A stretch of 61,336 bases of DNA from Planctomycetaceae bacterium (GTDB taxonomy: Bacteria; Planctomycetota; Planctomycetia; Pirellulales; Pirellulaceae). Where the stretch lies: the NCBI GenBank assembly GCA_002709225.1, contig PAQH01000108.1:1-61336 (forward strand), read 5' to 3'. Under the pieces are notes generated by a model. That model was not told the DNA's origin. It saw nothing but the letters and a program-made list of their open reading frames with translations, and did no database searches. Position numbers and translations under genes: made by a program. Positions 1 to 8,989 of this stretch are shown here, piece after piece (within the stretch, counting starts at the first letter, position 1; each line of letters begins with the position of its first letter).

Positions 1-1
1 A

Positions 2-445
2 TTCTATGGTGCGCCGCGTCTGATGCTTGCGATGTATGGGGAGTTTCTCCTGACGGCGACATGGGTATGCCTGTTTTACCTAATGGTATTTATCCTCTTG
101 GTGAAAGTTATTTGTCGGCGGACGCGGTTCGCGTACCTGGCTTGTATCGGTGTGGTTTTTCTCCTGCAGCTTACGAGTGGAGATGACCAGTGGGTTCTCA
201 GAGTGACGACCTTTATTTCGGTTGTCATGCCGATCACGATCCTGATGCGCTGGGGTATCTTGGCTGCTGTGGCGTATTTCTTTGCGAATTTGACGTTGGG
301 TGCGATCTGCTCGCACAACATCGCGCTCTGGTATGGGAGCACGACACTGGTTTCGGCCCCCCTCTTTGCCTTTGCCGTAGGAAGCGGAGCGCGTTACGCG
401 TTGGCTGGAAGATCGCTATTGGCGTTACGTGGCCAGGAGGTGTGA
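2..445 (+). CDS. C-terminal fragment of a multi-pass membrane protein, possibly a Ser/Thr kinase membrane tail
   Basis: The frame is open from the first bases of the window, so the gene is truncated at its 5' end and only about 147 residues are visible. They form at least four hydrophobic stretches, around TATWVCLFYLMVFILL, FAYLACIGVVFLLQL, FISVVMPITILMRWGI and STTLVSAPLFAFAVG. A short tail, AGRSLLALRGQEV, follows. The layout of hydrophobic hairpins, then an LWYGSTTL-type segment and an AGRSLL tail, resembles the membrane tails of planctomycete and acidobacterial Ser/Thr protein kinases. The kinase domain itself would lie outside the window, so this identification is inference. An internal ATG at 23 is not a convincing start because the upstream codons remain open and read FYGAPRL. 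Confidence 0.6.
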   Translation, partial: FYGAPRLMLAMYGEFLLTATWVCLFYLMVFILLVKVICRRTRFAYLACIGVVFLLQLTSGDDQWVLRVTTFISVVMPITILMRWGILAAVAYFFANLTLGAICSHNIALWYGSTTLVSAPLFAFAVGSGARYALAGRSLLALRGQEV

Positions 446-658
446 TCCACACATCGTCGCTGGGCGATGCCTTGGCTGCCGCGCACTGACATTTTTCTGG
501 CCTTTTGGTGCGGATTCAGCTAATCTCGGCAAGGTCGGTGTGCCCGGAGGACTTGCCTGCTGGTGGGGCATCGACCCGTGTTTTGCCGGCTGCTGAGAGA
601 GTTGCCACCGCCGGGTTCCAAGTATGGCCGACTGAAGATTGAATTGGACACGTTCGGA

Positions 659-1204
659 ATGTCTGTTCCTGCGGTACTCATCTTGGCCGCGATTGGCACC
701 GTCGTGCTCGTCGGTCTGGGGCTGATCAAGTTGCTCAGCGTTAGACGGCTCTATCGGGCAGCCTGGAATAATTGCTTACGGCAGGACAAAACCTGGAGCT
801 GGCGGCGCGCGCGCCGTGAGGTGTCCGCTATTGGCAATCTCTATCTGGGCAGTGTCCTGCTGGTTGCCGGTGCGAGTGTCGCTCTGGCGATCCTGGTGAC
901 CGGAATCCGTCTCGTTTCCAACACAGACCTACTGTATTCCAAACGTGGATATTTGAGTGATGAGGCATCTGGCGAGGTGGCCACGACTCCGGGACTGATG
1001 ATGTGGGCGCTCTGCATTCTGGTTGGTTATGGACTCACGGCGCGGTTTCAAGTGGACGCGATTACGCACTACCGGCGGCGTTTGCGAAAACGCAGTCGGC
1101 GGTACATCGAAGTGGATGAAAGAAGGCTACGGACCTCCTACTTGAAAGATACCGATGACGATGCGGTCGACGAGTCGCAATCGCCGGCTCAGGTAACACG
1201 GTAA
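659..1204 (+). CDS. Small membrane protein with three predicted TM segments
   Basis: A 181-residue protein of unknown function. From the ATG at 659 the hydrophobic segments are residues about 3-26 (VPAVLILAAIGTVVLVGLG), 61-86 and 112-129. The loop between segments 1 and 2 is rich in Arg and Trp. The C-terminal tail from about residue 135 is first strongly basic (RRRLRKRSRR) and then acidic (DTDDDAVDE), so it is probably cytoplasmic. The frame also permits a GTG start at 563, but the residues that would be added are not signal-like. I chose 659 because it places the first TM segment at the N terminus. It follows the truncated membrane protein in the same orientation about 210 bp downstream. 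No family was recognised. Confidence 0.55.
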   Translation: MSVPAVLILAAIGTVVLVGLGLIKLLSVRRLYRAAWNNCLRQDKTWSWRRARREVSAIGNLYLGSVLLVAGASVALAILVTGIRLVSNTDLLYSKRGYLSDEASGEVATTPGLMMWALCILVGYGLTARFQVDAITHYRRRLRKRSRRYIEVDERRLRTSYLKDTDDDAVDESQSPAQVTR

Positions 1205-1252
1205 CCCCTGTGGGTCGGCGGCTGGCTGCCGTCTGGTCCTGTGATCGGGTTG

Positions 1253-2086
1253 TTACAACCCGGGGAACCACAGTCGTTTTGCCGTTTGACCCAACACCTG
1301 GGCACGTGCGTGAGAGGATAGAGGGAGATCGTGGGTGAAAATCCGCAGGTGCTCCGAGTATGTGACCTTGGGTGTCCATAACGCGTTGGGAAAGTTGCTG
1401 CCCCAGACGCAGCGTTCCGGACCGTACGCCTCGATAATTCTCAGCGCGGCATCGTGCAGGTCGGCACCCGGATATCCGATCTCGGTACCGGTGCTAATGA
1501 AGTCGACTTTGGCGTAGAGGTTCGGGTAACGCGACAAGCGGAGAACTTCACTCAGCGTCTTCTTGTACTGCGGCCCGGGTTTGAGGTCCAGACAGTGATC
1601 GAATCCGACGGTCAGTTGTGGAAATGCGCGCAGCAACTTCTCTGCGCTGGGAACCCAGGCGGGTGACATCAGGAAAATGTCGACCGTCGCATTCAACTCA
1701 GCGCAGGTTTTCCAGAGCAGCCTGACGCCGTCATGGTCGAACGTGGTGCGGTTATTGCCAGGTGTGCTGCGCAGCGTCTTGACGCCGTACTCAGTTACGC
1801 ACTTCCGCAGGACGTCGGGACTTTGCGGGTCATCTGGCTCGAGGGTGCAGACGCCCGATGTCCAGGCGGGATGTTCCTTGACGGCATCGCAAAGATAGCG
1901 GTTGTCATACCCATAGAACGACACCGTTTGCACAGGGCGGACAGCAATCACCCCATGGGCCAGGCTGAGTTTGCGGAGGTCTTCGATGGAAGCGTTTCCG
2001 CCCGGGACCCGGAGGGGGTTTGGGGTGGTAGGGTAGCGTTGCTCGTCGGCTGAGTAGATGTGCGCGTGGCAGTCGATGATTTGCAT
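1253..2086 (-). CDS. Amidohydrolase family protein (TIM-barrel metal-dependent hydrolase)
   Basis: A 277-residue protein of the Amidohydrolase_2 family, which includes lactonase- and decarboxylase-type enzymes. The N terminus reads MQIIDCHAHIYS, giving the metal-binding HxH at residues 7-9. A central VGFDHCLDL segment supplies a candidate His ligand. The late motif is VWGSNFPNALW near residue 231. Here Asn stands where most relatives have the catalytic or metal-ligand Asp (GSDFP), so the chemistry may be altered or lactonase-like. The frame can be extended upstream, but that extension is non-conserved and the ATG at 2086 sits directly before the HxH strand. No signal peptide is visible, so it is probably cytoplasmic. 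It is divergent from the PSD1 gene at 2355 across about 270 bp. Substrate unknown. Confidence 0.85.
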   Translation of the reverse strand: MQIIDCHAHIYSADEQRYPTTPNPLRVPGGNASIEDLRKLSLAHGVIAVRPVQTVSFYGYDNRYLCDAVKEHPAWTSGVCTLEPDDPQSPDVLRKCVTEYGVKTLRSTPGNNRTTFDHDGVRLLWKTCAELNATVDIFLMSPAWVPSAEKLLRAFPQLTVGFDHCLDLKPGPQYKKTLSEVLRLSRYPNLYAKVDFISTGTEIGYPGADLHDAALRIIEAYGPERCVWGSNFPNALWTPKVTYSEHLRIFTHDLPLSSHARAQVLGQTAKRLWFPGL

Positions 2087-2354
2087 GGGAGTGCCCCGTA
2101 GGCTGCGAGTGAGAGAGCGGGCAGGGTCCCGATTCCTGCCGCTGGCGGACGAAAACGTGGGAAGAATCGCTGTCCAGATCGTACCCGGCAAGAATTGCGA
2201 CACAAGCAGCGGTGCGCGGGTCTTGGACGAGCGGGAGCGGCGGTAGAAAGCCGCCTGACGCCACGCGGGGAGACCTTAATGGTATTATGGATAGGGTGCG
2301 GTTGGCCCTCTATGCCGGGGGGACTGGCGGACTTTCCAAGTCAGGTGCGATGCG

Positions 2355-4529
2355 ATGCTACAGGTAATGCGAAATGCGGGGTTGATCGTGGCCTGTCTGG
2401 TCGCCACGAGCATGGCCGACGAGGAGAGCCCCGGGTACTGGGCGTTTGAAAGGCCGACGCGTCCCACGCCACCGCAGCGAGCCGCCCTGCGGCAGGCGGC
2501 TCGGGTCCGCAATCCGATCGATCAATTTGTGTTTCATCGTTTGGAGGCGGCTGGCCTGGCATCCGCTCCCGAGGCGGAACGCGGCATGCTCGCGCGTCGG
2601 GCGTATTTTGATTTGCTCGGCCTGCCGCCTACTCCCGAGCAGGTCGATGCGTTTGTGGCGGATACATCTCCGCGGGCCTGGCAGGAGTTGATCGACCGGC
2701 TGCTGGATTCCAAGCACTACGGCGAGCGTTGGGGACGGCACTGGCTCGATGTGGCGAGGTACGCTGATAGCGGCGGCTATGAGACGGACATTTATTACCG
2801 CAATGCCTGGCGATATCGAGACTACGTGGTCAAGAGTTTCAACGACAACATGCCTTACGATCAGTTTGTCCAGGAGCAGATCGCGGGTGATGAGATTTGG
2901 CCTGATAATCTCGATTTGGATCCACGGCGTGTGTACGCGGTGACCGACGAAAAACGCAAACACTTGCAAGCGCGGATTGCCACCGGGCTCTTCACGTTGG
3001 GGCCGAGGGTTCACGAGTCCGGACTGGATGCGAAACGGCTGGCGTATGAGACGTTGACCGACTGGGTGGATACGGCGGCGTCTGCGTTCCTGGGAGTCAC
3101 GTTGGGATGCGCGCGCTGCCATGCGCACAAGTTCGATCCGTTTACGCAGGAGGACTATTTCGCCATGCAGGCGATTTTCGCCAGCGCGCGCGAAGTTGAA
3201 ATTCCCTTGTGGACTTCGATGGAGGAAGCGGATTGGCGGCAGAGTTATCCCAAGGTTGTGGCGGTTCAGGAAGCCCGCCAGGCGTATCAGCTTTTTGTCG
3301 GTTCGCCCGCGGGACAAAAAGATACGCCGGGGGTAGCACAACGCAAACAAGAATTGCTGGGGGCGATTGGCCAGGCCGTGTTGGCGCTCCCTCAGCGGGC
3401 GGCAGGACAATACGCCGTCGACTACGTGGGGTTAATGCATATCCCGACCGCTACGGTGCTAACGCGGGAGCATCCCGAGTTGATTCGCCCGATACATGTT
3501 TTGGAACGTGGTGAATTGGCCAAGCCGCTGGTACGAGCCGAGCCGGCGTTGCCGGTGTCGTTGGCGGAGGCGACCGGGACATCTCCGAAATTGAAAGTGC
3601 CTTTTGGCGGCCGTCGACAGTTTGCCTTGTGGCTGACTCGAGCCGACCATCCGCTCACCGCGCGGGTTTTTGTGAACCGCGTTTGGCAGTGGCATTTTGG
3701 CCGAGGGATCGTGGCGACGCCAAACGATTTCGGCAACATGGGTCAGCCGCCGACGCACCCGGAGTTGCTGGATTGGTTGGCGTCCGAGTTTGTCGAGGAT
3801 GGTTGGAATGTGAAGAACCTGCACCGCCGCATTATGAACTCGGCCGTTTATCGACAGAGCAGCCGGTTCGCTGAGGAGGTCCACTTGAAAATGGATCCAC
3901 AGAACGAGCTGTTATGGCGTATGGACCGCCGTCGCCTGGAGGCGGAAGCGCTTTGGGATGCGGTCCATTTCACCGCGGGAACGTTGAACCTGGCTATGGG
4001 GGGGCGCCCCGTTGTTCCGCCACTGGCGGCTGACGAAATCGCGTCGCTGCGCGAAAAGTGGCATTGGGTGGTGTCGCAAGATCCCGCGCAACACCATCGG
4101 CGCGGCATTTACATTCTGGTGAGACGTAACTTCAAATTCCCGATGTTTGAAGTGTTTGATACACCGGTGACTTCTGTGAGCTGTCCGACGCGAGACGTGA
4201 CTACGGTAGCTCCGCAGGCATTGTGGGGGTTGAACAACCAGTCGGTGTTTGATCAAGCGGTGCAACTAGCGGCGCGGGTCGTCAAGGAAGCGGGGACGGA
4301 GACACCCGCTCAGATTGACAGAATCTGGAAGGTTGCGCTGGGGCGCGGACCGACATCGGAGGAGCTGGCGGCGGCGCGGGATCTCGTCGAGAGACTGAGC
4401 GACAAAGAGGCAACGGCGCTACCGGAATTTCCGGAAGCACTGCGGTCGCTTCCGCCGGCGCGAGCCCACGCGCTCGCGAAACTTTGCCTGGCGGTATTCA
4501 ATTTGTCTGAATTTGCTTTTGTTGATTAG
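2355..4529 (+). CDS. DUF1549-DUF1553 (PSCyt2-PSD1) protein lacking the N-terminal cytochrome domain
   Basis: A 724-residue exported planctomycete-type protein. A hydrophobic signal-like segment (residues about 6-20) is followed by WAFERPTRP, a typical linker before DUF1549. DUF1549 begins near residue 52 (RNPIDQFVFHRLEAAGL) and includes GERWGRHWLDVARYADS and the heme-type motif CARCHAHKFDP, with CxxCH at 252-256. DUF1553 runs from about 415 (QFALWLTRADHPLTARVF) to the end, where NLSEFAFVD is the usual C terminus. Relatives often have an extra PSCyt1 domain with CxxCH before DUF1549. Here only about 30 residues precede it, so that domain is absent. It sits 19 bp upstream of a DUF1501 gene, a standard pairing in this phylum. 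The molecular activity of the family is not established. Confidence 0.93.
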   Translation: MLQVMRNAGLIVACLVATSMADEESPGYWAFERPTRPTPPQRAALRQAARVRNPIDQFVFHRLEAAGLASAPEAERGMLARRAYFDLLGLPPTPEQVDAFVADTSPRAWQELIDRLLDSKHYGERWGRHWLDVARYADSGGYETDIYYRNAWRYRDYVVKSFNDNMPYDQFVQEQIAGDEIWPDNLDLDPRRVYAVTDEKRKHLQARIATGLFTLGPRVHESGLDAKRLAYETLTDWVDTAASAFLGVTLGCARCHAHKFDPFTQEDYFAMQAIFASAREVEIPLWTSMEEADWRQSYPKVVAVQEARQAYQLFVGSPAGQKDTPGVAQRKQELLGAIGQAVLALPQRAAGQYAVDYVGLMHIPTATVLTREHPELIRPIHVLERGELAKPLVRAEPALPVSLAEATGTSPKLKVPFGGRRQFALWLTRADHPLTARVFVNRVWQWHFGRGIVATPNDFGNMGQPPTHPELLDWLASEFVEDGWNVKNLHRRIMNSAVYRQSSRFAEEVHLKMDPQNELLWRMDRRRLEAEALWDAVHFTAGTLNLAMGGRPVVPPLAADEIASLREKWHWVVSQDPAQHHRRGIYILVRRNFKFPMFEVFDTPVTSVSCPTRDVTTVAPQALWGLNNQSVFDQAVQLAARVVKEAGTETPAQIDRIWKVALGRGPTSEELAAARDLVERLSDKEATALPEFPEALRSLPPARAHALAKLCLAVFNLSEFAFVD

Positions 4530-4548
4530 CTGTTGAAGGTGGACTGCT

Positions 4549-5952
4549 ATGCCTGGTATGCAATTGAGGCGCGAATTTTTGCGTCAGGGTGGGTTAGGTT
4601 TTGGAGCGCTTGCCCTGAGTGACTTGTTGGCGGCGGAGACTAAGGCAGCGGCGGCCGAAAATCCGCTCGCTCCACGAGCGCCGCATCAGCCAGGCACCTC
4701 CAAGAGCATTATCTTTTTGTTTATGCAAGGTGGTCCGAGCCAGCTGGAGACATTTGATCCAAAGCCAGTAATGACGCGGTTTGACGGCCAGTTGCTCCCG
4801 GAAAGCCTGCGTGATTTCGATTTGGCGCAGATCAATACCGCGGACGCGAAGATACTAGCGCCGCAGTTTTCTTTTGATCAATACGGGCAAAGCGGGCAGG
4901 AGATCTCAAGTATTTTTCCGCATCTTGCTGAGCATGCAGACAAGTTAGCGATTATTCGGTCCCTACACCACGAACTGTTCATTCACGGTTCAGCGATGAT
5001 CATGACACACTCGGGTACCCGCTTGTTGGGACATCCGAGTATTGGGTCCTGGGTAGTCTACGGTCTCGGCTGTGAGAGTGATGATCTTCCCGCGTACATC
5101 GCCATGACCGATGGTATCTTTCGTAACGGTGCGTCGATGTACAGCTCTGGATTCTTGCCGGCAGTTTATCAGGGCACGGACATGCGTATTGAAGGGGCGC
5201 CGATACAGAACCTGCAGCGGCAAGCGACGATTAGTGCCCGTGAGCAACGGCTGATCCTTGATCGCATCAATACTTGGAATCGTGAACACCTGCGCAGTCG
5301 CCCTGGAGACAGCCGACTGGATGCGCGGATTGCGAATTATGAACTGGCATTTCGGATGCAGGGGGCTGCGCCGGAATTGATCGATCTGTCTAGGGAAACG
5401 AAGAGGACTCGCGACCTGTACGGCATCGAAGCGGGCCCGGCGGATCGGTTTGGGAAAATGTGCCTGATGGCTCGACGGATGGTAGAGCGAGGGGTTCGCT
5501 ATATTCAGTTGATCTGCGGTGGCTGGGATGCGCACGGAGACTGTAAAGGAAACCATCAGGCACAGGGCGCGAAAGTAGACCGGCCGATCGCAGGTTTGCT
5601 GGCTGACCTCAAGCAGAGGGGATTGCTTGAGTCGACCCAGGTGGTCTGGGTGGGCGAGTTCGGGCGGACGCCGATACGCCAGGGAAGCAATGGAAGGGAT
5701 CACCATCCTTATGGATTCAGCGCTTGGATGGCGGGTGGTGGAATTGTCGGCGGGAAAACGATTGGTGCCACGGACGATTTCGGTTTCTCGGCGGTGGAGG
5801 ACAAGGTGCATGTCAACGACCTGCACGCCACCATGCTAGGGCTGATGGGGCTCGACCACGAACGTCTTACGTATTTGTTCGAGGGGCGCGAGCGGCGTTT
5901 GACGGATGTGGGAGGCCAGAACAATCTGGCTGCGAGATTGGTTCGCGCGTAA
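4549..5952 (+). CDS. DUF1501 protein (Tat-exported, HH-type), partner of the upstream PSD1 gene
   Basis: A 467-residue DUF1501 protein, distantly related to the alkaline phosphatase/sulfatase fold. The N terminus has a Tat-like sequence, RREFLRQGG, at residues 7-15, followed by a hydrophobic GFGALALSDLL. Family landmarks are MQGGPSQLETFDPKP (from about residue 59), CGGWDAHGD, VGEFGRTP (near 368) and GRDHHPYGFSAWMAGGG (from about 382). The double-His form of the last motif separates this copy from the GRDHW copies elsewhere in the window. The start at 4549 has GAAGGTGGA about 7 nt upstream; an in-frame ATG at 4558 is an alternative. The gene is 19 bp after the PSD1 gene, so co-transcription is likely. 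It converges with the FG-GAP gene, leaving only 3 bp between stop codons. Confidence 0.94.
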   Translation: MPGMQLRREFLRQGGLGFGALALSDLLAAETKAAAAENPLAPRAPHQPGTSKSIIFLFMQGGPSQLETFDPKPVMTRFDGQLLPESLRDFDLAQINTADAKILAPQFSFDQYGQSGQEISSIFPHLAEHADKLAIIRSLHHELFIHGSAMIMTHSGTRLLGHPSIGSWVVYGLGCESDDLPAYIAMTDGIFRNGASMYSSGFLPAVYQGTDMRIEGAPIQNLQRQATISAREQRLILDRINTWNREHLRSRPGDSRLDARIANYELAFRMQGAAPELIDLSRETKRTRDLYGIEAGPADRFGKMCLMARRMVERGVRYIQLICGGWDAHGDCKGNHQAQGAKVDRPIAGLLADLKQRGLLESTQVVWVGEFGRTPIRQGSNGRDHHPYGFSAWMAGGGIVGGKTIGATDDFGFSAVEDKVHVNDLHATMLGLMGLDHERLTYLFEGRERRLTDVGGQNNLAARLVRA

Positions 5953-5955
5953 TGG

Positions 5956-7164
5956 TTAGTGGCCTCGCAGATTGCGCCACCAGCGAACTTCGTTTGATCC
6001 ACGTTCCGCTCCAGCGATCACGTCGATCTCGCCGTCCCCATCGATGTCTGCTGTAATGACCTGGTTGACACGTCGCCATTGTTCGCGGAGGAGGTGGGGC
6101 CGCCAGCCAGTTTGCGGGTTCCCGGTGTTTTCCATGATCCAAATGCGGTGGAATTTGTCGCTTTTGTTAGTGACGAGGTCGGCGTAGCCGGTAGTCAAGA
6201 CAACGTCCAGGTCACCATCTTTGTCATAGTCCAGGGTGGCGGCCTCAAAAGCGCCCCACAGCATGTCGGCGATCAAGTGCTTTTTCCATCTGTTACGCGC
6301 GGGGGAGCCGTTGTTTTCATACCAGGCCACTTGTTCCAGTTTTCCTTGTCCGCTGTATCCCATGCCCAGGCAGAGGACGAAATCGAGGTCTCCGTCGCGG
6401 TCGATATCGCTGAGTTCTCCGTGTAGAGGGTGGGGTGAGCGATCGTCAATGACGTGCTTGCGCCAGCCGTCGCGAGCCGGTTTTCCAGTGTTTTCATACC
6501 ACACTACGAGGTTCGCCACGCGAGCGGTGCAGGCCAGGTCGAGATCGCCATCACCATCGATGTCGCCAGCGCGTATGTTGCGTGTTTCGGCGACCCCTTC
6601 GTCGATGATACGCATCTTCCAAGGTCCACCGTCCGGAGTTCCGTCGTTCTCAAACCAGACATAGTTATTGCTGAGTCGCCAACTCGACGCTGCCACATCG
6701 GGGTCGCCATCGCCGTCGAAGTCCCCCACGGCCACATCGTAAGCTCCGACCAGCCCCTTGTCACAGATCACATTTCTTTTCCAGAGCTGTCCATCAGTCG
6801 GTGTGCCTGGATTGCGGAACCAGAGGATGTCACCAAACAGATTCTTAACGATGACGATGTCGGGGTGCCCGTCTTGGTCGATGTCGGCAATCGAGTGGCG
6901 TTCCAGTCGTTCGGGGTCATTGCGTTGGACAAAGTGTTTCTGGAATTTGGCGTTCCCCTTGTTTTCGTACCAGTAAAGGCTGTTGTTCGGGAGCGCGTCG
7001 GCGCTAGTCAGGTCCAGATCGCCGTCACCGTCTATGTCCGCCGTCGCGATACCAAACGAGTAGCTGTAACCGCCCCCGATCAAGTGTTCCCGGAAATGGG
7101 GTGGGTCGGCATAGGCGGCCGTCAACAGCAGGCACCACGTCGTGCAGGTCAGGGCAGTTTTCAT
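5956..7164 (-). CDS. Exported FG-GAP/VCBS-repeat beta-propeller protein
   Basis: A 402-residue protein with a Sec signal peptide (MKTALTCTTWCLLLTAAYA) followed by seven calcium-binding FG-GAP-type loops: DIDGDGDLD, DIDQDGHPD, DFDGDGDPD, DIDGDGDLD, DIDRDGDLD, DYDKDGDLD and DIDGDGEID. Each is preceded by a strand with a WYEN or WFRN sequence. Seven repeats fit a seven-bladed propeller like the integrin alpha-subunit head. Such proteins are common in planctomycetes and are thought to bind polymers or proteins outside the cell. No catalytic motif is seen. It converges on the DUF1501 gene, and its promoter must lie in the 230 bp region shared with the divergent rhamnose mutarotase gene. Confidence 0.92.
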   Translation of the reverse strand: MKTALTCTTWCLLLTAAYADPPHFREHLIGGGYSYSFGIATADIDGDGDLDLTSADALPNNSLYWYENKGNAKFQKHFVQRNDPERLERHSIADIDQDGHPDIVIVKNLFGDILWFRNPGTPTDGQLWKRNVICDKGLVGAYDVAVGDFDGDGDPDVAASSWRLSNNYVWFENDGTPDGGPWKMRIIDEGVAETRNIRAGDIDGDGDLDLACTARVANLVVWYENTGKPARDGWRKHVIDDRSPHPLHGELSDIDRDGDLDFVLCLGMGYSGQGKLEQVAWYENNGSPARNRWKKHLIADMLWGAFEAATLDYDKDGDLDVVLTTGYADLVTNKSDKFHRIWIMENTGNPQTGWRPHLLREQWRRVNQVITADIDGDGEIDVIAGAERGSNEVRWWRNLRGH

Positions 7165-7395
7165 ACAAACGGATCGCGTAAGTGAGGTTTCCTAGGGATG
7201 GGTTTGGGTATTCTAGTATGTCGGTAGGCTGATGCCAGGATAGCAACCCTGTCCGCCTCGCGACGAGCGTGGCCGACGGCTGGTGTTTGTTCCGGGTACC
7301 CTCTACGATTCCGAGATAGGATAGGCGCGCCGAGGCGAGCTCGTCATGGTCAGCAGAGGCACCGCAGCGCGCCGATCGACCAACCGAGGAGTGAT

Positions 7396-7710
7396 ATGTT
7401 CTCAATTGCACAGACGTTTTGCCTCAAACCGGGGTGTTATGCGGAGTACAAACAGGCGCACGATGATTTGTGGCCGGAGATTGACCGCAGCATGGCTGAG
7501 AACCAGGTTAGTATGGCGATCTTCCTTTATGGGGAGCGACTCTTTCTTCACGCGGTTGCCCCGTCCGAGAAAGATTGGGATCGGAGTCGGGAACATCCTG
7601 CCCTCGAGCGATGGCACGCCTATATGGCGACTTTGATGGTAACGGACGCCGATGGTCAGACGGTCGTCGAAGAGTTGCCCGAGGCGTTTGCGTTTGGAAT
7701 GTTTTCCTAA
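7396..7710 (+). CDS. rhaM: L-rhamnose mutarotase
   Basis: A 104-residue protein matching the L-rhamnose mutarotase family (RhaM/YiiL, formerly DUF718), which interconverts the alpha and beta anomers of L-rhamnose. Its length equals that of the E. coli enzyme. Visible signatures are YKQAHDDLWPEI, with the catalytic-type His at residue 22 as in E. coli RhaM, then IFLYGERLFLHAV and WHAYMATLM. No signal peptide is present, so it should act in the cytoplasm. No rhamnose isomerase, kinase or aldolase gene lies nearby, so the enzyme stands apart from a complete rha operon. Its stop codon overlaps that of the convergent GH43-like gene. Confidence 0.88.
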   Translation: MFSIAQTFCLKPGCYAEYKQAHDDLWPEIDRSMAENQVSMAIFLYGERLFLHAVAPSEKDWDRSREHPALERWHAYMATLMVTDADGQTVVEELPEAFAFGMFS

Positions 7711-8759
7711 GGGTGCCTCGGCTCGTCCGCTTGTGGAGCTGTGACCGCGCTGGCGACACACCACCTGCCGCGACGGTCGCACGCCGCGTAGTACATTCGC
7801 CAGTTGCCCTGTCCGATCGAGATCAGCGACATGTCCTCGGCATGGACAGCGTCGATCTCGTCCGAGGCATAACCGGCGCCAGCGAGGATGCAACCTTGAC
7901 GAGTCCAATTGTGTCCGTCTGGTGATGTGGCGGCGAAAATGCGTGAACGGTATCCGGCGATGTCGGCGGCAATCGAAGCTGCGGCAAAATCGGCGCTGCT
8001 GCCGCGGGCGACCGCTTGGGCATCTTGGCTCGGATGCAGTGGAACCTGGCTGCCGGGTGGCGGTGCTTGCCAGGCCGAGTAGATCATCGTCCAGGAGGGG
8101 GTCGCGGCGGGGTGGTGAATTACCTCCGCCGCGGTGATTCCGTGATCGTCCAATTCCCCACTACGATCCGTTAATCGCGCGTTGGCGTCCAAGGAAAAAT
8201 TGTTGCCATCCGTGGTGCTGGCGCTGACGACGTGCTGGGACTGTTCGCCGTCGGAGTTGGTAGTGGTGTGGAAACAGTAGAGTCGTGCGGTTCCGTCTGG
8301 AAGCGCGAGATAGCGAGGTCCCCCCAGGTTGCTGTCGGATTCGAGGCGGATTCCCGGTTCATGACGCCAGTGGAACATGTCGTTGGACCGAGCGCTGCAA
8401 ATGACCGTCGGGCGGTCGGCGCTCCCGCGTGATTCGAAATACATGCGCCAGGTGCCATCGGGCGTGCGGGTGACAGTGGGGGCGATGATGCGGAGGGCCA
8501 TGTGCGGCAGATCGGGTTGCGGGGCCAATCGGATCCCTGGTTCTTTGGTAAAGAAGAGGCCGTCGGTCGAGACAGCGCTTAACAGGTATCCTTGGCAATC
8601 GGTGAACGGTTTCGTGGGGCCGACGGCGGTATAGAACATCCGATAACCGCCGCCCGGAATCGCGGTGATGCAAGGTGCCTGGAGTTTAGAGCTATCCAAA
8701 GGGCGTGAGCCGGACAGACGCGGACCGGGGTCTTTTGTCCAGTGTTGTAGTGACTGCAT
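7707..8759 (-). CDS. Glycoside-hydrolase-like five-bladed propeller protein (GH43/GH32-like)
   Basis: A 350-residue protein without a signal peptide. Repeated propeller-strand motifs are visible: GYRMFYTAVG, TWRMYFESRG and NWRMYYAACD. They alternate with SxDGxxF/W segments such as STDGLFFTKEPGIRL, SNDMFHWRHEPGIRL and SPDGHNWTRQG. This is typical of the five-bladed propeller shared by GH43, GH32, GH68 and related hydrolases or phosphorylases. I cannot assign catalytic acids with confidence, so the substrate and even activity are uncertain. The gene converges on and overlaps the rhamnose mutarotase gene by 4 bp at the stop codons, and it may also act on a deoxysugar-containing substrate (inference). 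Confidence 0.75.
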   Translation of the reverse strand: MQSLQHWTKDPGPRLSGSRPLDSSKLQAPCITAIPGGGYRMFYTAVGPTKPFTDCQGYLLSAVSTDGLFFTKEPGIRLAPQPDLPHMALRIIAPTVTRTPDGTWRMYFESRGSADRPTVICSARSNDMFHWRHEPGIRLESDSNLGGPRYLALPDGTARLYCFHTTTNSDGEQSQHVVSASTTDGNNFSLDANARLTDRSGELDDHGITAAEVIHHPAATPSWTMIYSAWQAPPPGSQVPLHPSQDAQAVARGSSADFAAASIAADIAGYRSRIFAATSPDGHNWTRQGCILAGAGYASDEIDAVHAEDMSLISIGQGNWRMYYAACDRRGRWCVASAVTAPQADEPRHP

Positions 8760-8977
8760 TGGGGCCGCTCACATGGGAGTGTGTGACATGCACTGGGTCT
8801 CGTCTGTGTGGAGGCGAGACGTGTCTAGCGTAGCGGTTCCCGGGTCAGTCGTCACCGGCGGGCGAGGAGGACGCTCTCGAGTGGTGATGCGCGGGAGCCT
8901 TTGTTAGAGTGATGAATCGGTGCCTTATGCTGGGACGTCTGCCGGACGTTGAGCCCGCCTGGACGTGCTGGTCCTAC

Positions 8978-8983
8978 AAGGAG
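8978..8983 (+). promoter_or_regulatory. Ribosome binding site fixing the start of the BNR/sialidase-like gene
   Basis: AAGGAG lies 6 nt upstream of the ATG at 8990. The frame is open to an ATG at 8909, but only 8990 has this site and a signal peptide directly behind it. Confidence 0.7.
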
Positions 8984-8989
8984 ATTTTC

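Noticed and set aside
2..1204. Possible single membrane-protein gene broken by a frameshift
   Set aside because: The first frame ends with a plausible C terminus and the second begins with its own start and TM segment, with about 210 bp between; no continuity of a known family is visible.
2358..3410. 350-codon open frame antisense to the PSD1 gene
   Set aside because: It mirrors the codon structure of a well-supported gene on the other strand and its translation shows no domain.
4990..5826. 278-codon open frame antisense to DUF1501
   Set aside because: Shadow of the coding strand; no motif or signal.
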